Of a DNA stretch of 64,000 nucleotides, positions 34,886 to 47,357 are shown piece after piece (position 1 is the stretch's first letter; the number at the start of each line of letters is the position of its first letter). Where the stretch lies: contig NC_088911.1 in the NCBI RefSeq assembly GCF_963576675.1, positions 59,853,756 to 59,917,755 of the forward strand, read 5' to 3'. Below the pieces are notes generated by a model. The model was not told where the DNA came from, did no database searches, and saw nothing but the letters and a program-made list of their open reading frames with translations. Position numbers and translations under genes: made by a program. Source of the DNA: Euphorbia lathyris. Taxonomy: Eukaryota > Streptophyta > Magnoliopsida > Malpighiales > Euphorbiaceae.

Positions 34886-37302
34886 CATCGGCTCCCACTA
34901 GAAATCCAAAGTTCTTTGGGATTTGATGAAGTCAACCAGAACTATGAGTTAGTAATGTCACCAGTGTCTCATCTTGTGAGACAGATTAAAGTTCCACCAT
35001 CACTTCCGCTATTTCAGCCAATCCTTCTTCTTGAACTTCTTCAAGTTCAATCACGCCTTCTACTTGTGTTTCTAGAAGAAACTCTTTCTCTAGAAATGCA
35101 GCGTGTTTGGATACTATTACTTTCGATCATCCGAATGATAGAAGTAATATCCTACTGTTTCTTTCGGATTTCCAAAGAAGAAGTATTTGTCAGATTTAGG
35201 GTCAAACTTAATCTGATGTTATTCATTTAACATATTTTGATCACCCCTAAATTCTCATGAAAGAGAAACTGGGTTTCTTTTCCAATGAACAATTCAAATG
35301 GAATAGAACTTGGCGGTTTTGTGATACTCGGTTCAAGGTAAATAAGGCGGTTTCAAGGGCGTAGCCTTAGAACATCTTTGGAAGGGAGGTTGTGCTCATC
35401 ATGGATCGTACTATATCTAATAGAGTACAATTTCTCCTTTCAGATACATCGCGGGTGTGTACGGAGGAGTCCATTATGAGCGAATCATATATTCAATTTA
35501 GATAATTCAGAAAAATCATTAGAAAGATATTCTCCACGATGATCTAATCGAAGCACTATAATATTCTTTCTTGTTTGTTTTTCTTACTTCATCCTTGAAG
35601 CATTTGAACTTTCTCAAAAGCTTCTGACTCATGCTTCATCAAGTAGATGAATCAATATCTGGTATGATCATCTTATGAAGCTAATGAAGTGATCGAACCT
35701 TTCTCTTGCTTGTGTTTGACGTATGACTACATACATATGAATGTACTAGTCTTAGAGTGTCTGATACGCATTCTCATTTATTACTAAAGGGTGTCTTTGT
35801 CATCTTTCCTTTAAACAAGACTTACATGTGCCCATTGATTCAAAATCAACCGAGTCTATAAGCCCATCTTGATGAAGCTTAGACATGTGTTTCTTGCTTA
35901 CATGGCCTAGGTGACTATCATAAGTAAGTTGAATTATCTATCCTTTAGTTCTAAAAGTAAAAGCATCATCATGACCCTTCTTCTAGAGAGAGTCTAAGTA
36001 CTTCTTACAGTTCCTCTTCCAATTCCATTCTTTACCATATTGGTGGCATTCCCTTCTTGCTTTTATTGACTTGGGTTTAATGCATTTGTTCTTCTTGGAA
36101 TCTTTAGAATTGGGAAACTTCCTTTTCTCTCGTGAGATCCCTCAATAACAAGTGCTGACATCACTTTCTTAAGATTTGGGCTCAACTGACTTGAGCATAT
36201 TCAAGAGCTCTTCTAGAGAGGTCTCTGAGTTTATTCATCTGACAGTTCGAGATAAACTTATGAATAAATCTCTAGGAGGGATTGTAGAACTAAGTCGACA
36301 CTTAATTTATTATCCATCATAAATCTAATACTAGAAAGCTTTGGTGATGTAGCCAATCATCTTGACACAAAGTGCCACAACAGAAAGAATCTTCTTGCAT
36401 CTTGGAGCGAAACATTCATCACTATCTCATAGCGTCCGCATTTGAGTATGTTTCTCAAAACACCTTCCAAGTGTATAACTATGGAATACGCATCCATTTT
36501 CTCATGTTGCTTTTGTAGCTCTAGTGCCATAACTGCAAGTATGATACATCCTGTACGTTCGTCATCTGATTGGTGCTTCCGGTAAACATCAATCCTCTTA
36601 ACAGGAGCATCATCAACAAGGACATTGGGTATTGACGTATCTTAATACATACCCAATCTTTTCGAACTTCAAAACAATTTTGATGATGGGTATCAGTGTA
36701 TCTTAATACATACCCAATCATTTCGAATCCTCAAAACAATTTTGAGTTTGCCAAAATAGTTGGTGAATTTTGAACTATTCAATTTGTTATCGGTTAAAAT
36801 ATTACGTAGATCCATTTTAGATATGATGATTCAGAGTATTTACTTGAGAGTGAGATAGAGTGACAGATGTTATTCATTTGCTTAATTCATTTACAATTTA
36901 AATACGTTGGTCTTTTATGTTTTTAAATTGCTCCCACTATTTTACCAAATTAATAACCCTCTATATTAATTCGAAGGATATTCACAATTCCTTTAGTGAG
37001 CTAGAATCCTAACTCCTGAAGTTTCACCTTGAGTTTACTCAACAAGCTAGTTTCATTCATTAGGTAGATTCATGTAATCAATCACATTAAAACATGTGAT
37101 TTCTAGGTTGTTGGGTTACTAACCACATTAGTAACTGATATGTGTCGTCTATCAATCCCAACCATATTGCCCATTAGGTTAGAACAACATGAGTTTACTC
37201 ATCCAATTATTCTATCCTAATTTAAGCATTACCCCATATTCGTGAAAAACAATTTTTCGACAATTCAGGTGTTACCATAAGACCCCGAGCTTGAGTTTAC
37301 TC
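34886..37302 (-). pseudogene. Copia family B internal remnant (gag/pol, minus strand)
   Basis: Reverse complement of 41204-43490. It holds decayed gag zinc-knuckle and GAG-pre-integrase/integrase sequence. Every frame is broken. The longest open frames (for example plus-strand 34856-35230) are antisense readings. It ends at 37302 against the LTR of the opposite-facing copy, and GAGTA...ACTCAAGC is shared with 41204. Confidence 0.7.
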
Positions 37303-39335
37303 TGTTGGGGTTTATGTCCTATAGACAATTGTTTTAGGATATAAATATTAATGAATAAATTGTTTATTTAATCATTTGTTTAATCAGATATATAACATTA
37401 AACTGTAACTATATATAAAGGCACAAATCTTTCATAAAGAAAGTAACCCTAAGTTTATTTAAGTAGTTATAAAGTGTTCATACAAGCATGAAGTGAGACT
37501 GTACTTTATAATAGACCAATAGACTTAAAGTAAACCCAAGTCAAGTAATATGTTATAGGGGTTGGCATATTACTATTGAGACTTGCATGTAACAGTGTTT
37601 TCTGTCGAGACAGAAAGCTGATCTCACAAGCTTTAGATATTCAGATATCTAGACAGTTACATGGATCCGGTGAAGGAGTTCATTAGGATTGAGACCCGAC
37701 TTGAGATAACATAATGGATTGATTTATCTAATGTGTCAACTGTTCATCTCATTAGTATTAGTAGGTATAACTAATCCTCAGACTCAAACATTCGTTAATT
37801 AGTGATTCTGGATTATGGAGTCTGATACTTTGATTCTGTGCGAGCACGATCCAACAGGTGAGAGCCTGGGGTGTGTGAGAGCAGGGTTGGGTATCACACA
37901 AAGTAGTTGCAGAATAGTTAATGTCAGATTGAGCATTCGTCACTCCCGATAAGTGGGAGATATATCCAAATGGCCGCTTGTGGTGAATTAACTGAAATCC
38001 TTGCAAGGTGATACAGTTAAGAGTAGAAATGAACATTTCACTTAACTTATCTTTTTAGAGTGAATTCAACATGTACAAGTAAAACCGGACTCTTCGTTAT
38101 ATGTAACCTTGACACATTCCATGGTTATAAGGAATTGACCGACATGATATAGTTGATGAAGGATCGTATTATACTGTACCTAATGCAGAAAGGTTAACGT
38201 CAGTTATCAACCTGACTTCTTAATTGCTCTAGGGGAATATCATAGGTTCTGCTAGTAACAGCTCGCGACGGTATTTCGTTCTATATATATGTTGGAATTA
38301 ATCGTGATGAATAATTTCAAAGGATATATACGGCTAGTGGCAATAAAGAACCTAATGGGTCGCATATGGGACTTGGAATCGGAGGACAAAAATGTAATTA
38401 GTGAGACACTATATATGGGCTGAAATTTACATATTAATTAGGGATAAATTAATTTGATTAGTGATTATAATTTGATTATAATTATGAATTAAATTAAAAG
38501 ATTATCTGATAATATTAATTAGAAGTTTTTATGTGATTGAAACTCTAATTAATTATCCCTAACATTAATTAATTATTAATTTGATTAATAATAATTATCT
38601 AGATATAATTAGTTATTATTTAGATAATAGTAAAGTGTTTATTTAATTATCTAATTAGGAATCATATTCCGAATAAGATTCCAATTATTTAATTACCTAA
38701 CACAACTAGGATTAGGGTTAGAGAAGTCTATAAATAGACTCTCTAACCCCATAAATTCGACCAACACAATAAGGAGGCAAGAGGAACCGTTCCGTCTTCG
38801 TCTCGGCTAATCTACATTATTTCTTACTCTCTCTTTGATCTCGTATCGATTTCTATTAGAGGCAATCATTGCGATTGCTATTATTAAGGTTGATTACTGA
38901 TTAGTTATCTTTTCTGTGTTGTTTGTTTTGTTGTTCTCATGAAAGAAGAAAAGACAAACAAAAGGAGAAATTCGTTTTGCTCCTCCTACATCAGGTCAGT
39001 TCACATTTTCGCGGATTCCCGGAGATTGAACCGTCGGATCGTCACGATTTTTGGACAGGAGCTTCCAGACATATTCTTCCTTGTGTTCACCGTTGGGATT
39101 TTCATTCGGAGGTCTGGAAGGTCTGTTCGGGTAGGGGGAAGATTCGTTGACAGATTCTATTCCTTTTTGAAGTTGTGGGAACTTCGTTTGCAATGTTAGA
39201 TAGATCGTCATAAAGGTATTTCGTTCTATCCCTCTTTATATGAAATAACAATTAACAGATCTTGGAAAAGGGAAATAGATAAAATAGATAAAATTTTATA
39301 ATTCCGCTGCGCCTAGGCTTGTCTATGTTCCTTCA
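37303..39335 (+). repeat. LTR of Copia family B (5' LTR, plus orientation)
   Basis: 2033 bp, TGTTGGGG...CTTCA, followed by the initiator tRNA-Met primer site. Reverse-complement match to 18092-20118. Open frames inside, such as 38923-39150, also occur mirrored in the other LTR and are not genes. Confidence 0.87.
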
Positions 39336-41203
39336 TTGGTATCAGAGCCTATCTTAATCTGTTATTTCATATATGTAAATAAAAGGGTTTTTCAATCAGA
39401 TTGAATAGATTTATTGTTAGGTTAATTAATAAATTTGATTTAGTTAATTAATCTAAAGATAAATGGTTAAGATGAGATTAAGATGTTTTATGATTCGGTT
39501 AATTAACAAAGGGTTTGTAGAATTAAACGGTTGATTAAAACGATGTTTGTATATGCGATATACGTGTTTTGTGGATTAAGGGTTTTAACTGTTTGAATCG
39601 TTAAAAGAGTTAATTAGATTAATCTTTGAAGAATTTGATTTTATTAACGATTTAAACGAAACGGTTAGAATCGATTAACTATTGATATATATTAGAAAAG
39701 GATATATATATATATAAATAAAATAGTTTTATAAATATATATATATACTAAATTTTTGTTTTAAAACAAAATGAAAAGAAATTAAAAAAAAATAATAAAA
39801 TAAAATAAAATAAAATAAAATAAAATGTTTTGATAATTTCGAATACAGCAGCATAGCTGCAGTATTTGAATTACCTATTCCTTTTAAAGGAATAGGTGGG
39901 CAGCGGCAATTGCTTCCTCTTTGGCAGCGATGCCGCTGCCGTGGATTAAATCCACAACGGGGACGAATCCAGATTTCGTCCCCAACACGTTTATTTTCTG
40001 TTTTGATTTTTCAATTATTTTGGTTTTTCAGAAAACTAAAATTAATATATATAGAATTAATTAATCCATATGATTTAATCGTTGTTTATTTTAAAATTGT
40101 ATAGACTGAATTCAGTTGTCTAATTAAGATGTTTTGATACGGTTAATTAGATAAACTATTTCATAGATACAAAATTAAAATTTAGGAACAACGAATCAGC
40201 CCATATGAATTTATTAATTGTTATAATTAATAAAAGGATATGGTAATGGTATATGTTTTAATTTGATTTTGCGAACTGTTTTGTGCTTAATAAATATACT
40301 TGATATATTAGTTAATCACGTTAAATGGTTTTGGTAAAATGATTAAACACAATGATGTATAATCTCTCGTCTTAAAAGTTTTGTGTTCTGGAATTGATTT
40401 TACAAAGTTTAATTATTTGTATGTGATACGGTTGAATTAAACACGTTAAATAATCTTGGTAAAATAATTGAACACAAATAATTGATATTTTGTATAGTTA
40501 TATTTTAAAAATTCTAATTAAGTCTATGTTTGATATATTTTAATTAGAATAAAATATAAATGATACACAATTTAATTAAAGGTTAATTTGATATTAAAAG
40601 TTAAGTAAAGGACTAAATTGATAATAAAATTAATTTAAGTGTTAATTTGATTAACTAAAATATTACATAAAAAGTTTATGTAATTAACCAATTAAGTTTA
40701 TTTAATTGAGTCTTTGCATGTTTGGAGTTATGGACATATTTGGACCCTCTATAATTGTTATTTAATCTTTTGGTATTTTTGAAAATAGGACATGCGAGTC
40801 CCTTATCTACTCTCCATTGTATTTCTCTTCTCACCTAAATCTCTTCAAATTAGTTGAAGTATTCTAAAGTAGTATAGAAATTAAATATTGTTGTAAATCA
40901 AGGCGCCAAGGAAAAGACGGAGAACCTGAAGGAGAAATATGTAATAGTTAGTATTTCCCTAGGGTTGACCTTTTATTCCGTTTATGACTCGACGGAATAA
41001 TTTAGATAATATGTCCATAACCGCCAATGTAAATTGTATGTGTTTGATGTATGCTAAAGCAAATCAAGACTAGGTTAGATTATGAGACTTAAAATAAAAT
41101 CCCTCACTAATTAAAAGTTAAGTAAATAAGCAAGTTATTAAAATCGGTTGCCCCTCCCTAATATTATAATTCAGCCGACAGTAATGGGGGCCTTTGGGTT
41201 GTT
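39336..41203 (+). other. Copia family B leader region, AT-rich, non-coding
   Basis: After the primer site there is no ORF of note. (TA)n and (AAAAT)n tracts lie at 39690-39825. Several degenerate copies of a GATACGGTT-AATTAA-type segment lie at 40130-40560. It is absent from the older minus-strand copy in this window. Confidence 0.5.
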
Positions 41204-44126
41204 GAGTAAACTCAAGCTCGGGGTCTTATGGTAACACCTGAATTATCGAAAAATTGTTTTTTCACGAATATGGGGTAATGCTTAAATTAGGATAGAATAA
41301 TTGGATGAGTAAACTCATGTTGTTCTAACCTAATGGGCAATATGGTTGGGATTGATAGACGACACATATCAGTTACTAATGTGGTTAGTAACCCAACAAC
41401 CTAGAAATCACATGTTTTGATGTGATTGATTACATGAATCTACCTAATAAATGAAACTAGCTTGTTGAGTAAACTCAAGGTGAAATTTCAGGAGTTAGGA
41501 TTCTAGCTCACTAAAGGAATTGTGAATATCCTTCGAATTAATGTAGAGGGTTATTAATTTGGTAAAATAGTGGGAGCAATTTAAAAACATAAAAGACCAA
41601 CGTATTTAAATTGTAAATGAATTAAGCAAATAATAACATCTGTCACTCTATCTCACTCTCAAGTAAATACTCTGAATCATCATATCTAAAATTGATCTAC
41701 GTAATATTTTATCGATAACAAATTGAATAGTTCAAAATTCACCAACTATTTTGGCAAGCTCAAAATTGTTTTGAAGATTCGAAATGATTGGGTATGTATT
41801 AAAAGACACTGATACCCATCATCAAAATTGTTTTGAAGTTCGAAAAGATTGGGTATGTATTAAAGATACACCAATACCCAATGTCCTTATTGATGATATG
41901 CTCCTGTTAAGGAGATTGATGTTTACCAGAAGCACCAATCACATGACGAACGTACAGGATGTATCATACTTGCAGCTATGGCACTTTGTGTCAAGATGAT
42001 TGACTACATCACCAAAACTTTCTAGTATTGGATTTGTGATGGATAATGAATTAAGTCTCGACTTAGTTCTACAATCCCTCCCAGAGATTTATTCATAAGT
42101 TCATCTCGAACTGATAGATGAATAAACTCAGAGACCTTTCTAGAAGAGCTCTTGAATATGCTCAAGATAGTTGAGCCCAAATCTTAAGAAAGTGATGTCA
42201 GCACTTGTTATTAAGGGATCTCATGAGAGAAAAGGAAGTTTCCCAATTCTAAAGATTCCAAGAAGAACAAATGCATTAAAACCAAGTCAATAAAAGCAAG
42301 AAGGGAATGCCACCAATATGGTATAGAAGGAAATTGGAAGAGGAACTGTAAGAAGTACTTAGACTCTCTCTAGAAGAAGGGTCATGATGGTGCTTTTACT
42401 TTTAGAACTAAAGGATAGATAATTCAACTTACTTGTGATAGTCACCTAGGCCATGTAAGCAAGAAACACATGTCTAAGCTGCATCAAGATGGGCTTATAG
42501 ACTCGGTTGATTTTGAATCAATGGGCACATGTAAGTCTTGTTTAAAGAAAAGATGACAAAGACACCCTTTAGTAATAAAGGAGAATGTCTATCAGACACT
42601 CTAAGACTAGTACATTCAGATGTATGTAGTCATACGTCAAACACAAGCAAGAGAAAGGTTCAATCACTTCATTAGCTTCATAAGATGATCATACCAGATA
42701 TTGATTCATCTACTTGATGAAGCATGAGTAAGAAGCTTTTGAGAAAGTTCAAATGCTTCAAGAATGAAGTAAGAAAAACAAACAAGAAAGAATATTATAG
42801 TGCTTCGATTAGATCGTCGTGGAGAATATTTTTTTAATGATTTTCTAAATTATCTAAATTGATTATAGGATTCGCTCATAATGGACTCCTCCGTATACAC
42901 CACGATATATCTGAAAGGAGAAATTGTACTCTATTAGATATAGTACGATCCATGATGAGCACAACCTCTCTTCCAAAGATGTTCTAAGGCTACGCCCTAG
43001 AAACCGCCTTATTTACCTTGAACCGAGTATCCACAAAACCGCCAAGTTCTATTCCATTTGAATTGTTCATTTGAAAAGAAAACCAGTTTCTCTTTCATGA
43101 GAATTTAGGGGTGATCAACATATGTTAAATGCATAACATCAGATTAAGTTAGACCCTAAATCTGATAAATATTTTTTCATTGGAATTCCGAAAGAAACAA
43201 TAGGATATTACTTCTATCATTCGGATGATCGAAAGTAATAGTATCCAAACACGCTGTATTTCTAGAGAAAGAGTTTCTTCTAGAAACACAAGTAGAAAGC
43301 GTGATTGAACTTGAAGAAGTTCAAGAAGAAGGATTGGTTGAAATAGCGGAAGCGATGGTGGAACCCGAATCTGTCTCACAAGATGAGACACTGGTGACAT
43401 TGCTAACTCATAGGTTTGGTCGAGTTCATCAAATCCCAAAAGATTTGGATTTCTAGTGGGAGCCAATGAAATCCCAAAGAGATTTGGATTTCTAGTGGGA
43501 GACGACGAAGAGGTTCACGTGTTAGACGATGAACCTACGACTTATGGAAGGCTCTTGTAAACCTATACATGTAAGCTAGTGGGAGCTCGTATGAGCCTTT
43601 ACATGTAAACTAGTGGGAGCTTGGCCGTTTACTTATTATTATACATCGACGATATTCTACTAATGGGAACGACGTAGCTATACTGCAATCGGTGAAAATT
43701 TTGGTTATCGGATAAAATTCTCCATAATAGACTTAGGAGAAGCAGCTTACATCTTAAGGATTAAGATCTATGGAGATAGATTGAGAAGATTGCTTGACCC
43801 CTCCTAGTCTAAACATGTTGACAAAGTGCTCAAAGCGTTTTGCACTAGACCTAACATCACTTTTGCTTTAAGCATGACAAAGTCGATTATAGGTCAATCC
43901 GAGTGATGGTCACTGGAATGTTCTCAAAACATTCTTAAGTACTTAAAATGACTGAAGATATGTTCCGGGCATATGGAGATGAAATTTGAGAGTTAGAGAC
44001 TTTCAGATATAAGTCATCAAACAGATAAAGATGATCTTACGAAATACAAGTTTATTCTGAAAGAGGTATGATTAGCTGGAATAGTTCCGAGCAGGAAATC
44101 GTGACCGAGCTAGTAAATTAAATCAG
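41204..44126 (+). pseudogene. Copia family B gag-pol remnant
   Basis: Broken plus-strand frames still show a gag zinc-knuckle relic with GNWKRNCKKYLDSL near 42330-42370, the GAG-pre-integrase/integrase zinc segment LGHVSKKHMSKLHQDGL and CKSCL near 42445-42540, and the RT active-site relic LYIDDILLMGND near 43645-43675. The protease-coding part between gag and pre-integrase is deleted. No ORF exceeds about 100 codons. Confidence 0.75.
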
Positions 44127-44150
44127 AGTATATATATATATATATATATA
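44127..44150. repeat. (TA)n microsatellite at a sequence breakpoint
   Basis: A pure TA run. Left of it the sequence is Copia family B. Right of it is unrelated sequence starting GGGGTTGGTTTTAATGG. The sister copy has a similar (TA)n run at 20443-20471 but continues as Copia beyond it. Confidence 0.8.
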
Positions 44151-45075
44151 TGGGGTTGGTTTTAATGGTGAGCACTAAATTATCTCCATGGGTGGTGAGC
44201 AATTAATATCCATTGGATCAAGATCTAATGGTCCATAATTTAAGTTGGCATTTAATATTAAAAAGGTTTTACCTGCTGACATGTAGGTTGTAATTTAAAA
44301 CCTTGTGCATTTTAAAAACCGAATTCTCTCTCATCAATTAATATCATCTTCTCTTTCTCTTTCAAAATTAATGCATAACGTTGAATTGTACAACCAAAGG
44401 AATACGATTTCTCTCTCATGGCAGCCATTGACGATGCTAAATCAACCTTAGGCAGACTTTTTTCGACCGGAATCAATCTCAGGCAGTGTCAAAATGATCG
44501 GAATTAATCTCAGGCAGTCTCAAAGTGATCGGAATTAATCTCAGGCAGCCTCTATTCGACTAGAACTAATCTTAGTTTTAGATTAATCGTTTACCACTCT
44601 ATTTCAATCCTCATTGATAAATAAATGGATTGAAAATGCAATGTAAAAAAATGTTGTTTCGATATCATATTAGAGAATATACATAAGAGGTTGTCTTATT
44701 ATCAATCAAATATGAAGCATAGCCGAAATTCCAGTCATCTGTGTCATTTGGATATGAGTAAATATTTGTGATAAGTAAACAATGTAAAACAAAAAAAATG
44801 ATGTATTATAATTTGGTGTTACCTTTTAGCGTATAGAATATATTGTCAAACGAAGATGTCTTCTTATGTGTTAAATACTAAAAAGAAGATGTCTTCTATG
44901 GAATAATTCATATATACAATCTGTTATAAATTTGTGTTTAACACAGCCTGTCGAAATTGACACAACCAAATGATAATTAAACAAACATAAATTTGTAACA
45001 CAGATTGATCGCCGAAACAATTGTTTTCACATAGTATGCCAAAAATATCTAGTTACTGTTTGTCAAAATATATAT
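44151..45075. other. Non-coding stretch downstream of the phosphatase-like gene
   Basis: No ORF. Between about 44447 and 44575 there are four degenerate copies of a 33-36-bp unit with GGAATTAATCTCAGGCAG. Near 44830-44900 AGATGTCTTC occurs twice, a one-base variant of the AGACGTCT palindrome found around the next genes. The rest is AT-rich and probably contains the gene's 3' UTR. Confidence 0.45.
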
Positions 45076-47357
45076 TTACATTTGACAAAGTATTTTTTGC
45101 CATCTTCCATATGCCATAGCATAATCTATAGCTTGTTGCAGTTTAGCCATTCGCCCATCATCCTCTCGAATGGGATCTTGACTGATTCGTTCCCTCTGGA
45201 TGAATTCTGCAACGTGTTGTGCGCGTGATAGTCTTTCCAAATAGGTTACAAAACCTCCATTTGGCTCTGAAAATTGTATTATTTTAGTTAGATGAACATT
45301 TTGGTAAATAAAGTACATAGATATTGACAGGAAGCTTTACCTAGATAATTGTCCAATCTGTTCTTTGAATCAAATGTTGTGGGGTAGATGAAATTGTTTG
45401 GCTACAGAATCCAACAAATGAAATTATAATGCATCATAATATAGGGTAATTGTAATAAAGATGGTACACTTACAGAATTCAGTAGTGACTTGTATGGTGA
45501 ATCATCTATCAACACAGTATTTGAAGCATTGAATTGTGGATAGTTATCCCAAACATGCTTCAAATCTTTAAACATTATACATTTTTTTATCACGGGGGCC
45601 AAATGTGACATTTGTTACAACACAATGCTCTTGACCCTGAAAATCAAACAATGTAGTAAACTATTATATAGGAAACATGAATATTTCAATAGTTGATGTT
45701 GGAACGGAAAAGAATTCTAAAAGTTGGAAACAATTTTCTAACCCAAACAAACAACATTTGAACTTCATCAGGCAATGACATTCTAATTTTTGGAAGAATC
45801 TTGTCAATGTTTTTCCTGGAAAACACATAAGAAGACACTATAATTATAAAGTATTCAATGAACTTAAGAAGAATGTAAAAAGAGGATCAAATGTTTAGAA
45901 TTCAATGAACCTTATAAGAATGTGAAAAATACCTCATCTTTGATGACCAAATTGCAACCGTAAAATTATCAAAACAGAATTTCATGAATGGAGTGATATG
46001 TGGGCGATGGCGACCGGTTCGCGAGCATATAAGTACCCCATTCAAGTCTAAAATCAGAAGCTTCTTCATTGTACAAGAGGGTGTCGGTAGTTCAGCTTCA
46101 GGATAAGTTAACAGCATCAGAACATTGCTGTCATCATCAACTTTTTCCTCCATTGTTTTCTCCTTTTCTGGCTGCTCCACCGTCCGGAATACAATCTCAT
46201 ACTCATCCTCCTCTTCTTCGTCAGACTCTTCGGGTCTTGGCTCATCAGCCTCTAACGTATCCTCTGAACCCTCCATCTCCACACCACCCATCCCAACATC
46301 TTCATCTTCAAAATCAAAACAATCCATCCCAACATCCAGACTTTCTATGTCATCATCCACAGGCCCATCACCTTCCAGCTCAACCTCAACATCCTCTCCG
46401 TCATTCCCCACGTTCCTTAAATATGTTTTTTTTATCAAACACAATTTCATCTTCAGCTCTGACAAATTTGGAAAGGATCCAGCCTCTATTACTCGTCATA
46501 GTTGCCATACTTAACAAGTATAGAGCATCCATGAGATTTGTATTGACTGACCGGTTATCCCTCACAGTCACAGGAACATTGTAATGTTCAAAGACTACCG
46601 TCAAAAGATTACCATAAGGTAGATGGATTTTCCTTTGACGGTCTTTCTTAACCGCTCTGAACCTGTTCAGTATGTGATAGATAATCTGTTGAGCAAAATT
46701 CATCTGTTTCCCCTTTAACAGATGCCACAAAATAATCCTTTCGGCTAATGAGCATTTTTCCCTGCTACCATACTTAGGTAGCAGTGTCTTTATCACCACT
46801 TGATGTAAAAATCGGGCATGAGCCGTCATGTTTGTCGTGGCAAGGGGTAAACCAGACTCGTGTAGGACTTCTTTTATGAAATGGGTATCATTATACCCCT
46901 CCCATTCTATTTTTTTATCAGCTGGGTTTTTAATGCAAAACCCATCCTCAACCGAAGGCATATCAAAAAGTTCATTTAACAAAGCAGTGTCTATTTTGAT
47001 CTTAACGTTTTTTACACTAGAAGATATCTCTGTTCCCCTGTTATTCCTATGAAGGTTTCTATAGAATTCCTTAACCAATTCATCGTATGTGTTGACTTTA
47101 AGAGTCAACAATTTCCTCAATTTTAAATGCTCAATGTAAGGAGAAACATCAAAATCGATTTTTTTCAGGGATTCAATATCAACGGGCATACCTTTGAGCA
47201 CAGGCATACTATCCAGCTTCGCCACTCTATCTCTGGTACTAGATGTTCCGGCATTGCAAGTTCTATGCCTTTTTACAGCCTTGTTCTTCCTCTTAGGTTG
47301 CAATGTCTGCTTCCCCTTGCTTCGTGAACCAGCTGTACTCTGTCTTGTCTTAGCCAT
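45076..47357 (-). CDS. Spliced gene: plant-transposon-type domain fused to an FCP1/SCP-like phosphatase domain
   Basis: Exons inferred on the minus strand with GT/AG borders: 47357-45933, 45815-45743, 45636-45474, 45401-45341 and 45266-45076. The N-terminus is basic (KRKNKAVKRHR). Residues about 50-300 hold YDELVKEFYRNLHRN, ERIILWHLLKGKQMNFAQQI and YHILNRF, the pattern of the Copia third ORF. A long Asp/Glu-rich linker follows, then an FCP1-homology (NIF/HAD) domain: KKLLILDLNGVL, FMKFCFDNFTVAIWSSKM, FKDLKHVWDNYPQF and NTVLIDDSPYKS, ending YGRWQKILCQM. The HAD motif is DLN rather than DLD, keeping the nucleophile Asp but changing the acid/base position; similar plant variants exist from memory. 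Two 1-base frame breaks lie in A-runs (46426-46433 and 45582-45588). Possible nuclear phosphatase or pseudo-enzyme; role unknown. Confidence 0.68.

Larger units (their letters stand above)
18092..37302 (-). mobile_element. Decayed Copia copy (family B, minus strand), split by the Athila element
   Basis: Parts: 3' LTR at 18092-20118, internal sequence at 20119-21133, the Athila insertion at 21134-34880, and more internal sequence at 34886-37302. The minus strand matches the plus-strand copy at 41204-44150 nearly collinearly. Recognisable but broken pieces include the RNase H-like stretch near 20300-20410 and RT pieces near 20930-21000. A plus-strand copy of the same family abuts at 37303. The primer site, first 1.9 kb of internal region and 5' LTR of this copy are not in the window. 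No usable ORF remains. Confidence 0.82.
37303..44150 (+). mobile_element. Second Copia family B copy, plus orientation, 3'-truncated
   Basis: Complete LTR at 37303-39335, primer site TTGGTATCAGAGCC at 39336-39349, a 1.9-kb AT-rich leader (39350-41203), then decayed gag/pol to 44150. It stops at a (TA)n run and has no 3' LTR or polypurine tract. It inserted into the opposite-facing copy of the same family: the old copy's internal sequence ends at 37302 right where this LTR begins. Only one target-site flank is visible (TACTC, 37298-37302), so the TSD cannot be confirmed. Confidence 0.8.

Noticed and set aside
34856..35230. 124-codon ORF, Leu-rich, resembling a membrane protein
   Set aside because: It starts in the Athila LTR and continues antisense through Copia family B; the counterpart at 43149-43466 is likewise antisense.
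18092..39335. Inverted LTR pair as ends of one giant foldback element
   Set aside because: The primer site follows the right LTR and the internal sequences continue beyond it to 44150, so two opposite-facing copies explain the structure better.
46069..46584. Pro/His/Ser-rich plus-strand ORFs at the phosphatase gene
   Set aside because: Antisense readings of the acidic linker; the minus strand has splice sites and domain motifs.
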